Under the pieces are notes generated by a model. It saw only the letters and a list, made by a program, of their open reading frames with translations, did no database searches and was not told the DNA's origin. DNA of 64,000 nt from positions 186,001-250,000 of the forward strand of contig CAVVHG010000005.1 of assembly GCA_963747985.1 (NCBI GenBank), in the 5' to 3' direction. Positions within the stretch are counted from its first letter, which is position 1, and every line of letters starts with the position of its first letter. Shown here piece by piece: positions 1-7,892 of this stretch. Source of the stretch: JACADW01 sp963747985. GTDB lineage: Bacteria; Acidobacteriota; UBA6911. The translations under genes were made by a program, and so were the position numbers.

Positions 1-2532
1 CCCACAAACGCCGTATACGGGTTTACCTCGATGTTGCGCAAGCTGATCGAGGAACAGCAACCCGACTATATGGGTGTTGCCTTCGACCTCGAAGGGCCCA
101 CGGTGCGCCATGAAAAGTACGAGGCCTACAAAGCGACGCGCAAACCGATGCCGGACGATCTGACGCAGCAGCTGCCGTACATCCGAAGGGTGTGCGACGT
201 CTTCCGTGTGCCCGTCATCACGTACCAGGGATACGAAGCCGACGACATCATCGGGACGCTGGCAAGACAGGCCGCGGACCGCGGCATGAGGACCATGGTG
301 GTCACCAGCGACAAGGACATGCTGCAGTTGATTTCCGACCGCGTCTTTGTCATCGACCCCATGAAGGAGAACCTCGTGTACGATCCCGGGAAGGTCGTCG
401 AAAAGATGGGCGTCAAGCCGGAACAGGTGCCTGACCTGCTCGGGCTCTGGGGCGACACCGTGGACAACATCCCTGGTGCGCCGGGCATCGGGGAAAAGGG
501 GGCGAAGGAACTCATCCGGACCTACGGGACGCTGGAGGAGTGCCTGCGAAACTGGGACAAGGTCAAGAAGAAGACCTACCAGGAGAGCTTGCGGGACAAC
601 GTGGATTTGATCAGGACGAGCAGAGAGCTGGCGACCATCCGGCAGGACCTGCCCATCCATCTCGACCCGGAGGCTCTCGCACTCCGCGAGCCCGACCGCG
701 CGGCGGCCTTCCAGTTGTTCGCAGAGCTGGAGTTCAAGTCGCTCATGCGCGAGTTTCATGAAGCGCCCGATGTACAGTCCCAGGAAGCATCCTGGCTGGA
801 GTCGGCTGACGCGCAGGATTTCCTTCGAGGACTCCTCGGCCAGCCGGCGGTCTATTTTTCGATCGGTTTCCGCGAGGTTCCGCGGTCGCGCCGCGTCGCC
901 TGCGCGGCCTGTTTCCAGGGGGAAAGCGGCAGCGCCGCAGTGGTGGACCTGCAGGATGAAGACGTCAGGCGCGCGTGCGACCGCGTCCTGTCGAATGCCG
1001 ACTCGAGGAAGATCTGCTGGGACACCAAGCCATGCCTGTCCGCCCTGGAATCTCTCCATATAGGGATCCGGCCGCACATCGATGATGTGATGCTCATGGC
1101 CTTCCTCACGGCTCCGCACATCGGCGACTACTCGCTGAGACGCTGGGCCATGGACCAGCTTCACGTCTCACTGCCGGACGAAAAGACCGGCAACGACCTG
1201 ATGGCAGGCCTGAACAGGGAGGCTGCGGCGGGAATGCTCGCGCGCGAATTGGAATGCGCGCGTCGCCTGGAGACCCTGCTCCGGCCGCGCATGGACGAAT
1301 TCGGACTCAAGCGCGTCTACGAGGAAATCGAGTTGCCGCTGACCCCGGTGCTGGTCGACATGGAACGTGCAGGCATCCGAGTCGATCCCGCAAAGCTGAA
1401 GCAGCTCTCATCGACAATGGAGAAGCAGCTCACGGAGGTGACCGCAAAGATCTACTCTGCGGCCGGGACCGAGTTCAACATTAACTCCCCGAAACAATTG
1501 GGCGAGGTCCTGTTCGAGAAGCTGAACCTCCCCATGCTCAAGAAAACACGCAAGACCGGCGGCTACAGCACGGACCAGGCGGTCCTGGAAGAGCTGGCGG
1601 GCTCCTACGAAATACCGAGGCTGATCCTCGAGTACAGGCAGATTGCCAAGCTCAAATCGACGTACGTGGACGCGTTGCCTTCCCTCATCAATCCCGAGAC
1701 GGGTCGCGTCCATACAAGCTTCAACCAGACGGGGGCAGCAACGGGCAGGCTGTCCAGTTCGGATCCCAACCTGCAGAACATACCTGTGCGAACCGACCTC
1801 GGACGGCTGATCCGCAGCGCCTTTGTCCCGGAGGACGGGAATCTCCTCTTGTCGGCAGACTACTCGCAGATTGAGCTCCGCGTGCTCGCGCATCTCTCGG
1901 GCGATGCGGTCCTGACCGAAGCATTTCGGCACAACGAGGATATCCACGATCGGACCGCGCGCGAGGTATTCGGTCCCGCCGCCGCGGAAAACCGCGCGGA
2001 GTACCGCAGGCGGGCAAAGGTTATCAATTTCGGGATCGTGTACGGGCTTTCCGCCTACGGGATGGCCCAGAGGCTCGGCATCCCGCGCGAGGAATCGCAG
2101 GCGATCATCGACGCCTACTTCGCCCGCTACAAGGGCGTCCGGGAGTGGCTCGACAAGACGCTCGAAGAAGTTCGCAAGACAGGAAGGGTGGAAACACTGT
2201 TCGGCAGAATACGACCGATCCCCGACATCCAGAGCAAGGATTTCGCCGTGAGGCAGTTTGCCGAACGCACCGCAGTCAATAGCCCTATTCAAGGCACTGC
2301 CGCCGACCTGATCAAGCTGGCCATGATCAGAGTCCACGGATTGCTGAAGGAACGCAAACTGGCCGCTCGTCTTCTCCTGCAGGTCCACGACGAACTGGTA
2401 CTGGAGCTGCCTCGCGCTGAGGTCGAGGAGGTCAGGATACTCTTGAAGCACGAAATGGAAAACGCGGCTGAACTGAGCGTTCCACTCGTCGCCGACTCCT
2501 ATGTTGCGGACAACTGGATGGATATGAAGTAG
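1..2532 (+). CDS. polA: DNA polymerase I, 5'-truncated by the window edge
   Basis: The reading frame is open from base 1 and starts mid-motif (PTNAVYGFTSML), so the true start lies upstream; the ATG at 31 is internal. The visible part has the 5' nuclease domain (GYEADDIIGTLA, TSDKDMLQLI, helix-hairpin-helix GDTVDNIPGAPGIGEKGAKEL), a 3'-5' exonuclease-like domain, and the polymerase domain with motif A (DYSQIELRVLAHLSGD), motif B (KVINFGIVYGLSAYGMAQ) and motif C (QVHDELVLE). The acidic exonuclease motif (DTET type) is replaced by YFSIGFRE, so proofreading is probably lost, as in Bacillus/Taq-type enzymes. Role: Okazaki fragment maturation and repair synthesis. The next gene starts 340 bp downstream, so polA is probably its own unit. 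Confidence 0.97.
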   Translation, partial: PTNAVYGFTSMLRKLIEEQQPDYMGVAFDLEGPTVRHEKYEAYKATRKPMPDDLTQQLPYIRRVCDVFRVPVITYQGYEADDIIGTLARQAADRGMRTMVVTSDKDMLQLISDRVFVIDPMKENLVYDPGKVVEKMGVKPEQVPDLLGLWGDTVDNIPGAPGIGEKGAKELIRTYGTLEECLRNWDKVKKKTYQESLRDNVDLIRTSRELATIRQDLPIHLDPEALALREPDRAAAFQLFAELEFKSLMREFHEAPDVQSQEASWLESADAQDFLRGLLGQPAVYFSIGFREVPRSRRVACAACFQGESGSAAVVDLQDEDVRRACDRVLSNADSRKICWDTKPCLSALESLHIGIRPHIDDVMLMAFLTAPHIGDYSLRRWAMDQLHVSLPDEKTGNDLMAGLNREAAAGMLARELECARRLETLLRPRMDEFGLKRVYEEIELPLTPVLVDMERAGIRVDPAKLKQLSSTMEKQLTEVTAKIYSAAGTEFNINSPKQLGEVLFEKLNLPMLKKTRKTGGYSTDQAVLEELAGSYEIPRLILEYRQIAKLKSTYVDALPSLINPETGRVHTSFNQTGAATGRLSSSDPNLQNIPVRTDLGRLIRSAFVPEDGNLLLSADYSQIELRVLAHLSGDAVLTEAFRHNEDIHDRTAREVFGPAAAENRAEYRRRAKVINFGIVYGLSAYGMAQRLGIPREESQAIIDAYFARYKGVREWLDKTLEEVRKTGRVETLFGRIRPIPDIQSKDFAVRQFAERTAVNSPIQGTAADLIKLAMIRVHGLLKERKLAARLLLQVHDELVLELPRAEVEEVRILLKHEMENAAELSVPLVADSYVADNWMDMK

Positions 2533-2556
2533 CCGGCCTCCGGCAGGCGGCCATCT

Positions 2557-2664
2557 GGATCGGTATCGCCATCGGTACCAGCCTGAGGCAGGTCTCAACC
2601 TCGAAATCCATCAACTGATGATTGCGAATTCCGATGCCGATCGCGACCCCGATTCCGATCCCGA
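2557..2664. repeat. CCGATN-type interspersed inverted repeat, copy A
   Basis: The left arm (2557-2579) is made of GGATCGGTATCG-like units. The right arm (about 2628-2664) is made of CCGATN hexamers (TTCCGATGCCGATCGCGA, then CCCCGATTCCGATCCCGA). The arms are imperfectly complementary and could fold into a long hairpin. It lies between polA and the sigma factor gene. Similar elements occur near 6667, 39662, 45016 and 52345. The right arm is almost the same as that of the copy near 39724. Confidence 0.7.
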
Positions 2665-2705
2665 CAACAAGGGAACATTGAGGTGCAACGGCATATAAAT
2701 TATCC

Positions 2706-2731
2706 GGAACCTCGGGGCGTCTCGATCGTCT
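2706..2731 (+). promoter_or_regulatory. Candidate ECF-sigma promoter (GGAAC-16-CGTCT) upstream of the sigma operon
   Basis: GGAAC at 2706-2710 is followed after 16 bp by CGTCT at 2727-2731. This is the classic -35/-10 layout for ECF (RpoE/SigE-like) sigma factors. It lies about 140 bp upstream of an ECF sigma gene, which suggests autoregulation. In the rest of this 340-bp intergenic region (2533-2872) I see only the inverted repeat at 2557-2664. Confidence 0.55.
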
Positions 2732-2872
2732 AGAATGGTGAAAAGAAGGGATATTGACGTAGCTGCATACCGAGCGGGTTCATGATTTTACGGGATTTCG
2801 AGTCTGGAGGTTCCTGGAGGGGGTCAGAATCGATCAGGATTGTCTCTTCCCAACCCGCCCGGTGGAGTGTGA

Positions 2873-3517
2873 ATGACTGATTCGATCGGCAAAGCATTGG
2901 AACTCAAAGAGCTGGAGATCGGAGCAGAGCAGGCACGATCCAGCACCGACAACGACCTCGTAAGAGAGTTCATTGCCGGCAATGACGCCGCCTTCACGCA
3001 ACTCGTGTCGAAGTACAAAGACGCGATCACGAACTACCTGAGCACGCTGGTCGGCGATTACGATATCGCGGTGGATCTCGCCCAGGAAACGTTCCTGCGT
3101 GTCTACAGGAACATAGGCCGCTACAGTCATTTCTACCAGTTTTCGACCTGGATCTATCGAATCGCCACCAATCTCGCCATCGATGAGCTGCGCTTCCGGG
3201 GGCGGCGCGGGCGCGTGTTCTACCGCAACATCTGGAGTGCCCGCGTCCAGGATGAGACGGACCCCCAGGAGCTGGAAATCTCGGATGTACGCAGGGGACC
3301 GGGGGACGAAATCCTGAGAAAGGAGAGCGGCCGTGTCCTGCGCCATGCGATTCGGTCCCTGCCTGAGAAGTACCGCATAGCTTTTATAATGAAGGAAATA
3401 CAGGACATGCCATACGATTCTATCGCCGATGCGCTTAGCTGTTCGGCCGGCACCGTCAAGTCCCGGTTGCACAGGGCGAGAGAGTTGCTACGGAGGAAGC
3501 TCGAGCACTACCTGTGA
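2873..3517 (+). CDS. ECF-type RNA polymerase sigma factor (RpoE-like)
   Basis: This 214-aa protein has the two-domain architecture of ECF sigma factors. Region 2 includes DLAQETFLRVYRNIGRY and FSTWIYRIATNLAIDELR, which bind core polymerase and the -10 element. Region 4 is near the C-terminus (LPEKYRIAFIMKEIQDMPYDSIADAL, then GTVKSRLHRARELLRRKL), a helix-turn-helix for the -35 element. The N-terminal 40 residues are a longer extension than usual. The ATG at 2873 follows GGTGGAG with 5-bp spacing. It is followed 9 bp later by a zinc-binding anti-sigma gene and then a pseudo-HtrA gene, and preceded by a GGAAC/CGTCT promoter. The likely role is an envelope or redox stress response; the inducing signal cannot be read from sequence. 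Confidence 0.95.
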   Translation: MTDSIGKALELKELEIGAEQARSSTDNDLVREFIAGNDAAFTQLVSKYKDAITNYLSTLVGDYDIAVDLAQETFLRVYRNIGRYSHFYQFSTWIYRIATNLAIDELRFRGRRGRVFYRNIWSARVQDETDPQELEISDVRRGPGDEILRKESGRVLRHAIRSLPEKYRIAFIMKEIQDMPYDSIADALSCSAGTVKSRLHRARELLRRKLEHYL

Positions 3518-3526
3518 GTTACTGAC

Positions 3527-4231
3527 ATGGATTGCAGCACCTTTCACAAGAGCCTGGAAGATTATCTCGATGGGGGACTCGATTTCCCCTCCCGCTTCGG
3601 TGTGGAAAGGCATGCGCAGCAGTGCCTCGGCTGTGGGAAGGATCTCACCGATGCCCAGCAGATCTCCCGGCTGGCGAAAGAGCTGAGCCGAGTCAAGGCT
3701 CCTGCCGACTTTGAAGCTCGACTGCACCGCCGGATCGGGGCACGCGGACTGCATCGTCGGCCCAAGCTTTGGAAATTCCAGTACTTCTGGTGGGACAGAA
3801 AACCTCTCCATTCGCTGGTCTGGGGCACGGCAGTGTTGGTTATTATCATCGGCGGCGTTTACTACGCCATGAACCGGCCTTCGACCAGCGGAGACTTGTC
3901 CGGCCCGCCGTTGTCCGCAGGCAATCCCCTGCCTCAGGATGTATCCGTGGCTCGGGACACCGGACCGATGAGTGTACCGTCCGGCGTGGCGCCGCGCGAC
4001 GTTCACCCGACAGCTGCGAAACGGTTGTTCCCCACGCAGGTACCGGAAAGCCGGTTCGTTATGGAGTCGGACGCGCCGCCGTGGGTCATAGAACCCGGTG
4101 ACTCGGAATACGTCGAGTACGTTGTGCCCGCAGCCGGCGGCCAGCAGCTGGTCATGCGGTTACCCAAGACGATCCGCATGCGGCATGGCCAGCCTTCCGA
4201 AGAGTATTTCATCCGGAATGTAAGCCATTGA
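3527..4231 (+). CDS. Zinc-binding membrane anti-sigma factor
   Basis: This 234-aa single-pass protein has a ZAS-type signature in its cytoplasmic N-terminus: C3, then H29-x3-C33-x2-C36. One hydrophobic segment at about residues 95-114 (SLVWGTAVLVIIIGGVYYAM) separates this domain from a C-terminal part of about 115 residues, predicted extracytoplasmic and rich in Pro, Ser and Val. This layout fits an anti-sigma factor that sequesters the sigma factor encoded 9 bp upstream. Release could be redox- or zinc-dependent (through the Cys/His motif) or by regulated proteolysis. It ends 7 bp before the ATG of the pseudo-HtrA gene, so the three genes form one operon. Confidence 0.88.
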   Translation: MDCSTFHKSLEDYLDGGLDFPSRFGVERHAQQCLGCGKDLTDAQQISRLAKELSRVKAPADFEARLHRRIGARGLHRRPKLWKFQYFWWDRKPLHSLVWGTAVLVIIIGGVYYAMNRPSTSGDLSGPPLSAGNPLPQDVSVARDTGPMSVPSGVAPRDVHPTAAKRLFPTQVPESRFVMESDAPPWVIEPGDSEYVEYVVPAAGGQQLVMRLPKTIRMRHGQPSEEYFIRNVSH

Positions 4232-4238
4232 GCTCCCC

Positions 4239-5684
4239 ATGAGACGCCGCCAACCTTCATTCACCATGCCGGCCTTCCGCCTCATGCTGCTGAGCGCCCT
4301 GTTCTTCGCGCTCTCGGGAGGCACTTCAGCGGGCCAGTCCTCCGCAGGTGAGTACGAAAAAGCGGCCCCGTCCCGGCTGGTTCGGGTGAGGATAACGAGC
4401 GAAGGTCCCCCGTCGGCCGAGGCGATCATCATCAACGGCAGGCGACTGGAGGGATATCAGCCGCGAATCATACAGGCTTTCCCTTCGACCGGCGTTGTCA
4501 TGGATAACAAGGGCAACGTCCTGACGTTTGTCGGCTACCGATGGGTTGACATCCCGAACCGCGATCCGTCGGTCGAGATTGTGACTGAGCAGGGTCAGGC
4601 CTATGCAGGCAAACTGATAGGGATAGATGAGAGCGCGGGTGTCGCCGTCGTCAATTCGACCGCAGGACGCCTGGAGAAAACCCCCGTGTGCACGGATTGC
4701 CGCGTCCGGGACGGCTCTGTCCTTCTGGCCCCCCTCTACGACACAGAAGGGATGCCGCGCTATCAGAGAATAGAGATCCTGTCGTACCTGCCTGAACCGG
4801 AGCTCCCGGGAAGGCGGGAATGGGAGGTAAGGGCCGTCCACCCGCCTGAAATCGGGGAACCCTTGCTGGATTCCGGGCACCGTGTGCTTGGTTTTGTCAC
4901 CGGACGGCGTCCGCCGGCGAATGGCGCCGCGGGTTTCAGGGCCGTAATCTCCCCGATCTCCCAGATGCTGGGTTCCGCCGAGAAGATCCTGCGAGCCGGG
5001 GGGAATATCCGGAGCGGGTGGCTGGGCATCTTCATGGGGGATGCGCCTTCAGGTTCGCCTGGTTCAATCGTTGTCCGCCGCGTCGAGCAGGGCAGCCCGG
5101 CACAATGGGCGGGCCTGGCCCCCGGAGACACGCTGCTCAAGTGGAACGGCAGGCAGATCAAGGATCCCAGAAGATTCGTCCAGACCATCCAGGAGGCCGA
5201 GATCGGCTCGCGAGTGGCTTTGGAGGTCCTGCGGCAGGGCAGGCAGATGACCCTGTATCCCGTAATCGAATCCCGCAGATACGGGGAAGCGATGCGCCGG
5301 TTCGTCTTCAGCTACCTGGATGTGGTCACGCTGCAGGGCAACGGAATGGAAACGGGGTTCGCTCCGCCGCCGGGATCGTGGGGGGGCGTTACCGCGATCC
5401 CGCTCACCCAGGCAGTTGCCGACGGCCTGCAGATCCCGGGTCAGAGCGGGTTGCTGATCCTGGATGTCGAGCCTCTGACGCCGTTTGGCCAGGCAGGGCT
5501 GTTGGGCGGCGACGTCATCCTTGCGGCGGATGACGCACGCGTGAGCGACCTCAAAGACCTGTACTCCCACGCCCAGTCGCGTACACGGGAAGGCCGGATG
5601 GTTTTGAAACTCTTCCGGAGAGGAAGCGAGAGAAACGTGATCGTGCAGCTTCCAATCGGCGGGAAGGCCGACGAGAACCCGTGA
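4239..5684 (+). CDS. HtrA/DegP-like PDZ protein lacking the catalytic triad (pseudoprotease)
   Basis: This 481-aa exported protein has an N-terminal signal peptide (MRLLLSALFFALSG-like stretch, about residues 10-30), a trypsin-like fold region at about 60-230, and two PDZ domains at about 255-345 and 370-470 (GSPAQWAGLAPGDTLLKWNG; PFGQAGLLGGDVILAADD). HtrA fold landmarks remain: STGVVMDNKGNVLT, LIGIDESAGVAVV and EPLLDSGHRVLGFV. However, the His of the NNHVV motif, the Asp of TDLAVL and the Ser of GNSGGP are all absent. It should therefore not be a protease. It may be a sensor, scaffold or peptide-binding partner for the upstream sigma/anti-sigma pair, by analogy with RseB or DegS. That role is inferred from operon position and PDZ content. 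Confidence 0.85.
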   Translation: MRRRQPSFTMPAFRLMLLSALFFALSGGTSAGQSSAGEYEKAAPSRLVRVRITSEGPPSAEAIIINGRRLEGYQPRIIQAFPSTGVVMDNKGNVLTFVGYRWVDIPNRDPSVEIVTEQGQAYAGKLIGIDESAGVAVVNSTAGRLEKTPVCTDCRVRDGSVLLAPLYDTEGMPRYQRIEILSYLPEPELPGRREWEVRAVHPPEIGEPLLDSGHRVLGFVTGRRPPANGAAGFRAVISPISQMLGSAEKILRAGGNIRSGWLGIFMGDAPSGSPGSIVVRRVEQGSPAQWAGLAPGDTLLKWNGRQIKDPRRFVQTIQEAEIGSRVALEVLRQGRQMTLYPVIESRRYGEAMRRFVFSYLDVVTLQGNGMETGFAPPPGSWGGVTAIPLTQAVADGLQIPGQSGLLILDVEPLTPFGQAGLLGGDVILAADDARVSDLKDLYSHAQSRTREGRMVLKLFRRGSERNVIVQLPIGGKADENP

Positions 5685-5742
5685 TCGGTGACAGCAGGAA
5701 TCGGAATTGCGCGGGGCGCACCGGAGCTTCCGGCCACCGATC

Positions 5743-6498
5743 TCATAGAATCTCGTCCAGATGCGTGGTGACCAGGTGTCCGAGCTCGAAAAGCCGGCAG
5801 AATCCATTCCTCATTTTGAGCATCGGATCCCGCATGCGATCCTCCTCCTGGAACCTCGCCGCGATTTGCAGCCCCTGGTCGAGCAGCTGTTGATCCGACA
5901 GGGCCGCGAACAGCTGCATCATCTCCACCATGCGATAGAGGCCATTGAGCAAGCGGTCCTGCGCTGAGACCGCCTGCGCCGAGGCGCCGATGAAACGCTG
6001 CTCGACCTGCCGGATCGCCCCCGTAACCGTGTTCTCCCGGTCCAGAGCGATCGTAGCCAGACTCAGAAGCGGAAATGCCGCAGCCAGAGCGGCCGCCGCC
6101 CGCTCGGCCTGCCCGGCGGACTCTACCCGTGAATGCACCTGCTGATCCACCTCTCGCATGAGATCCGTTGCCGGCGGGCTCCCGTCGGCCAAGAGGTGAG
6201 CCAACGTATTGATGTGGTTGTAGAGGCTGAACGTCCCGTTGACGAGACAATCAGCGAATGCCCTGGCCTGTTCTGATCCATGGTCAAAGAGGGAGATGCG
6301 CTGTTCTGTCAGCTTGCGGTACTTCTCCTGCCGGTCCAGCGTCAGGGCCAGCAGGCCGAAGACCTCTGCCGCGTGGTATGAAGCCACGACAACCTGCTCT
6401 TCGACAGAACCTTCGTGGTCCGCGTACTGCTCCAGGTAACGACGCCACAACTGCATCAGGTAGGGACCCGATTTTCCCTGTCCGGGCGGGTAGACCAT
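5743..6498 (-). CDS. Hypothetical helical protein
   Basis: I do not recognise this protein. The preferred start is the ATG at 6498 (251 aa); an in-frame start at 6534 would add 12 residues. The sequence is almost wholly alpha-helical, rich in Ala, Leu, Gln and Glu, with no signal peptide, no clear membrane segment and no cysteine cluster. The N-terminus (QLWRRYLEQYADHEGSVEEQ) and the two helical halves could form a bundle. Codon use matches its neighbours, and it is transcribed toward the pseudo-HtrA gene, whose stop is 58 bp away. It may be a conserved lineage protein; function unknown. Confidence 0.7.
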   Translation of the reverse strand: MVYPPGQGKSGPYLMQLWRRYLEQYADHEGSVEEQVVVASYHAAEVFGLLALTLDRQEKYRKLTEQRISLFDHGSEQARAFADCLVNGTFSLYNHINTLAHLLADGSPPATDLMREVDQQVHSRVESAGQAERAAAALAAAFPLLSLATIALDRENTVTGAIRQVEQRFIGASAQAVSAQDRLLNGLYRMVEMMQLFAALSDQQLLDQGLQIAARFQEEDRMRDPMLKMRNGFCRLFELGHLVTTHLDEIL

Positions 6499-6666
6499 GT
6501 GTCCTCGAGCTCTGTGCCGGGTGGCACCCGACAATGTTGCTCCTGTCGCGGCAGAACTGCAACCCGGCTCGGGGCGGCAATCGGCGCCTCAATCGACCGC
6601 GTCCATCAGGACTGCACCTGGCCTCCGCAGCACTGCCGTGCAACTCGAGTCTGCTCCGGGCGTCAC

Positions 6667-6769
6667 GGTCGGAATCGGCGTCGGTATCGCTATCGTGCAG
6701 GCTGTAGCATCGACCCGAGGCTTGTCGACCGCCGTGATCTCGCATCCCGATACCGATTGCGATCCCGAC
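6667..6769. repeat. CCGATN-type interspersed inverted repeat, copy B
   Basis: The left arm, GGTCGGAATCGGCGTCGG plus TATCGCTATCG, is at 6667-6695. The right arm, ATCCCGATACCGATTGCGAT plus CCCGAC, is at 6741-6769. The arms are mostly complementary, with a loop of about 45 bp. It lies in the 334-bp divergent region (6499-6832) between the unknown minus-strand gene and dusB. Apart from this repeat and the dusB promoter I see nothing else in that region. Confidence 0.65.
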
Positions 6770-6808
6770 TTCACCGCCAAGTCCCGCTCCAGCCTCAGTC
6801 CGTCGTAA

Positions 6809-6832
6809 GTCCGCTGATATAATTGGGCGGAC
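6809..6832 (+). promoter_or_regulatory. dusB promoter -10 inside an inverted repeat; near-leaderless start
   Basis: A perfect TATAAT lies at 6818-6823, only 10 bp before the dusB ATG at 6833. It is flanked by a perfect 6-bp inverted repeat, GTCCGC (6809-6814) and GCGGAC (6827-6832). The expected transcription start falls within about 3 nt of the ATG, and no Shine-Dalgarno sequence fits between them. The -35 at 17-bp spacing (TCAGTC) is weak. Confidence 0.45.
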
Positions 6833-7816
6833 ATGTTCAGGATCCGCGATATCCAGATCGATCCACCCCTGATTCTCGCGCCGGTGGCCGGGTATACCGA
6901 CACGCTCTTCAGGCAGGCTGTGAAAGGCTTGGGCGGCTGCGGCCTGGTTGTCTCAGAACTGGTCAGCACCGAGGGCATGACCAGGAATCAGGGCCAGTCT
7001 CTTCACCTGGCCCGCTTCGAGGAATCTGAACGGCCCGTCTCCGTTCAAATCTTCGGCTCAGATCCGGGCCGGATGGCCGAGTCGGCCGGCATGGTCCAGG
7101 AAATGGGCGCCGACATTGTGGACATCAACCTGGGTTGCCCCGTGAAAAAGGTGGTACGGCAGGGAGGCGGCAGCAACCTGCTGAGGGATCTTCCTCTGCT
7201 CGAGCGAATCTTCAAGGCTGTTCGCGCAGCGGTCACGATCCCGCTCACGGTAAAGATCCGCGCCGGCTGGGACCGCAACAGCGTCAACGCCGTCGAGGTT
7301 CTCAAGCTTGCCGAAGAGTGCGGCATCGAGGCCCTCGCCATCCACGGGCGGACCCGTTGCGATATGTTCTCGGGTCAGGCGGACTGGTCGGTGATCGCGC
7401 TGGTAAAAGAGAACGCGCGCATCCCCATCATGGGAAACGGCGACGTGTTCGCGCCGGTCGACGCCGAGCGGATGTTCAGGGAGACAGGCGTCGACGGGGT
7501 CATGATCGGCCGCGGTGTTCTGGCCAATCCGTGGTTGCTCCGGCAGTGTCACGATCACCTGTCGGGCAGCCCGGCGACTGCAGTCTCGCAGCGCGACAAG
7601 GCGGAGTTCATGCTGAGTTTCCTCGATCGAATCCGTCGCGAAGTCCCTGAGCCGGCCGCCCTCGGCAAGATGAAGAAGATGGGAGGATACCTGTCCAGGG
7701 GCATTCGCGGAACCGCAAAACTCAGGGGGCACCTATACTCCGCGCGCAGCGCGGACGAGCTTCTTGCCGCCCTGCGCAACGCCTTTTCGGAGCTATTTCG
7801 ACAGACGCCGCTTTAG
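6833..7816 (+). CDS. dusB: tRNA-dihydrouridine synthase, DusB family
   Basis: This 327-aa FMN-dependent TIM-barrel enzyme reduces uridines in the tRNA D-loop with NAD(P)H. Diagnostic motifs are LAPVAGYTD at the N-terminus, the active-site motif INLGCPVKKV with the catalytic cysteine at about C102, the substrate/FMN residues LAIHGRTR, and the phosphate-binding end MIGRGVLANPW. The helical tRNA-recognition domain fills the last 80 residues. The ATG at 6833 has no convincing Shine-Dalgarno sequence but sits just after a TATAAT box. It converges with tatC 76 bp downstream. Length is normal for DusB. Confidence 0.95.
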   Translation: MFRIRDIQIDPPLILAPVAGYTDTLFRQAVKGLGGCGLVVSELVSTEGMTRNQGQSLHLARFEESERPVSVQIFGSDPGRMAESAGMVQEMGADIVDINLGCPVKKVVRQGGGSNLLRDLPLLERIFKAVRAAVTIPLTVKIRAGWDRNSVNAVEVLKLAEECGIEALAIHGRTRCDMFSGQADWSVIALVKENARIPIMGNGDVFAPVDAERMFRETGVDGVMIGRGVLANPWLLRQCHDHLSGSPATAVSQRDKAEFMLSFLDRIRREVPEPAALGKMKKMGGYLSRGIRGTAKLRGHLYSARSADELLAALRNAFSELFRQTPL

Positions 7817-7892
7817 TCAGGGAAGGGAATCCCGCAAGGAAGACCGACGTCGCCTGAATCATCCCCCGCAGGGTACGAGGTCGGGGGTTCTG

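Noticed and set aside
1408..2598. Antisense open frame of 396 codons over polA
   Set aside because: It overlaps a fully conserved polymerase domain on the other strand, has no ribosome site and no recognisable protein features.
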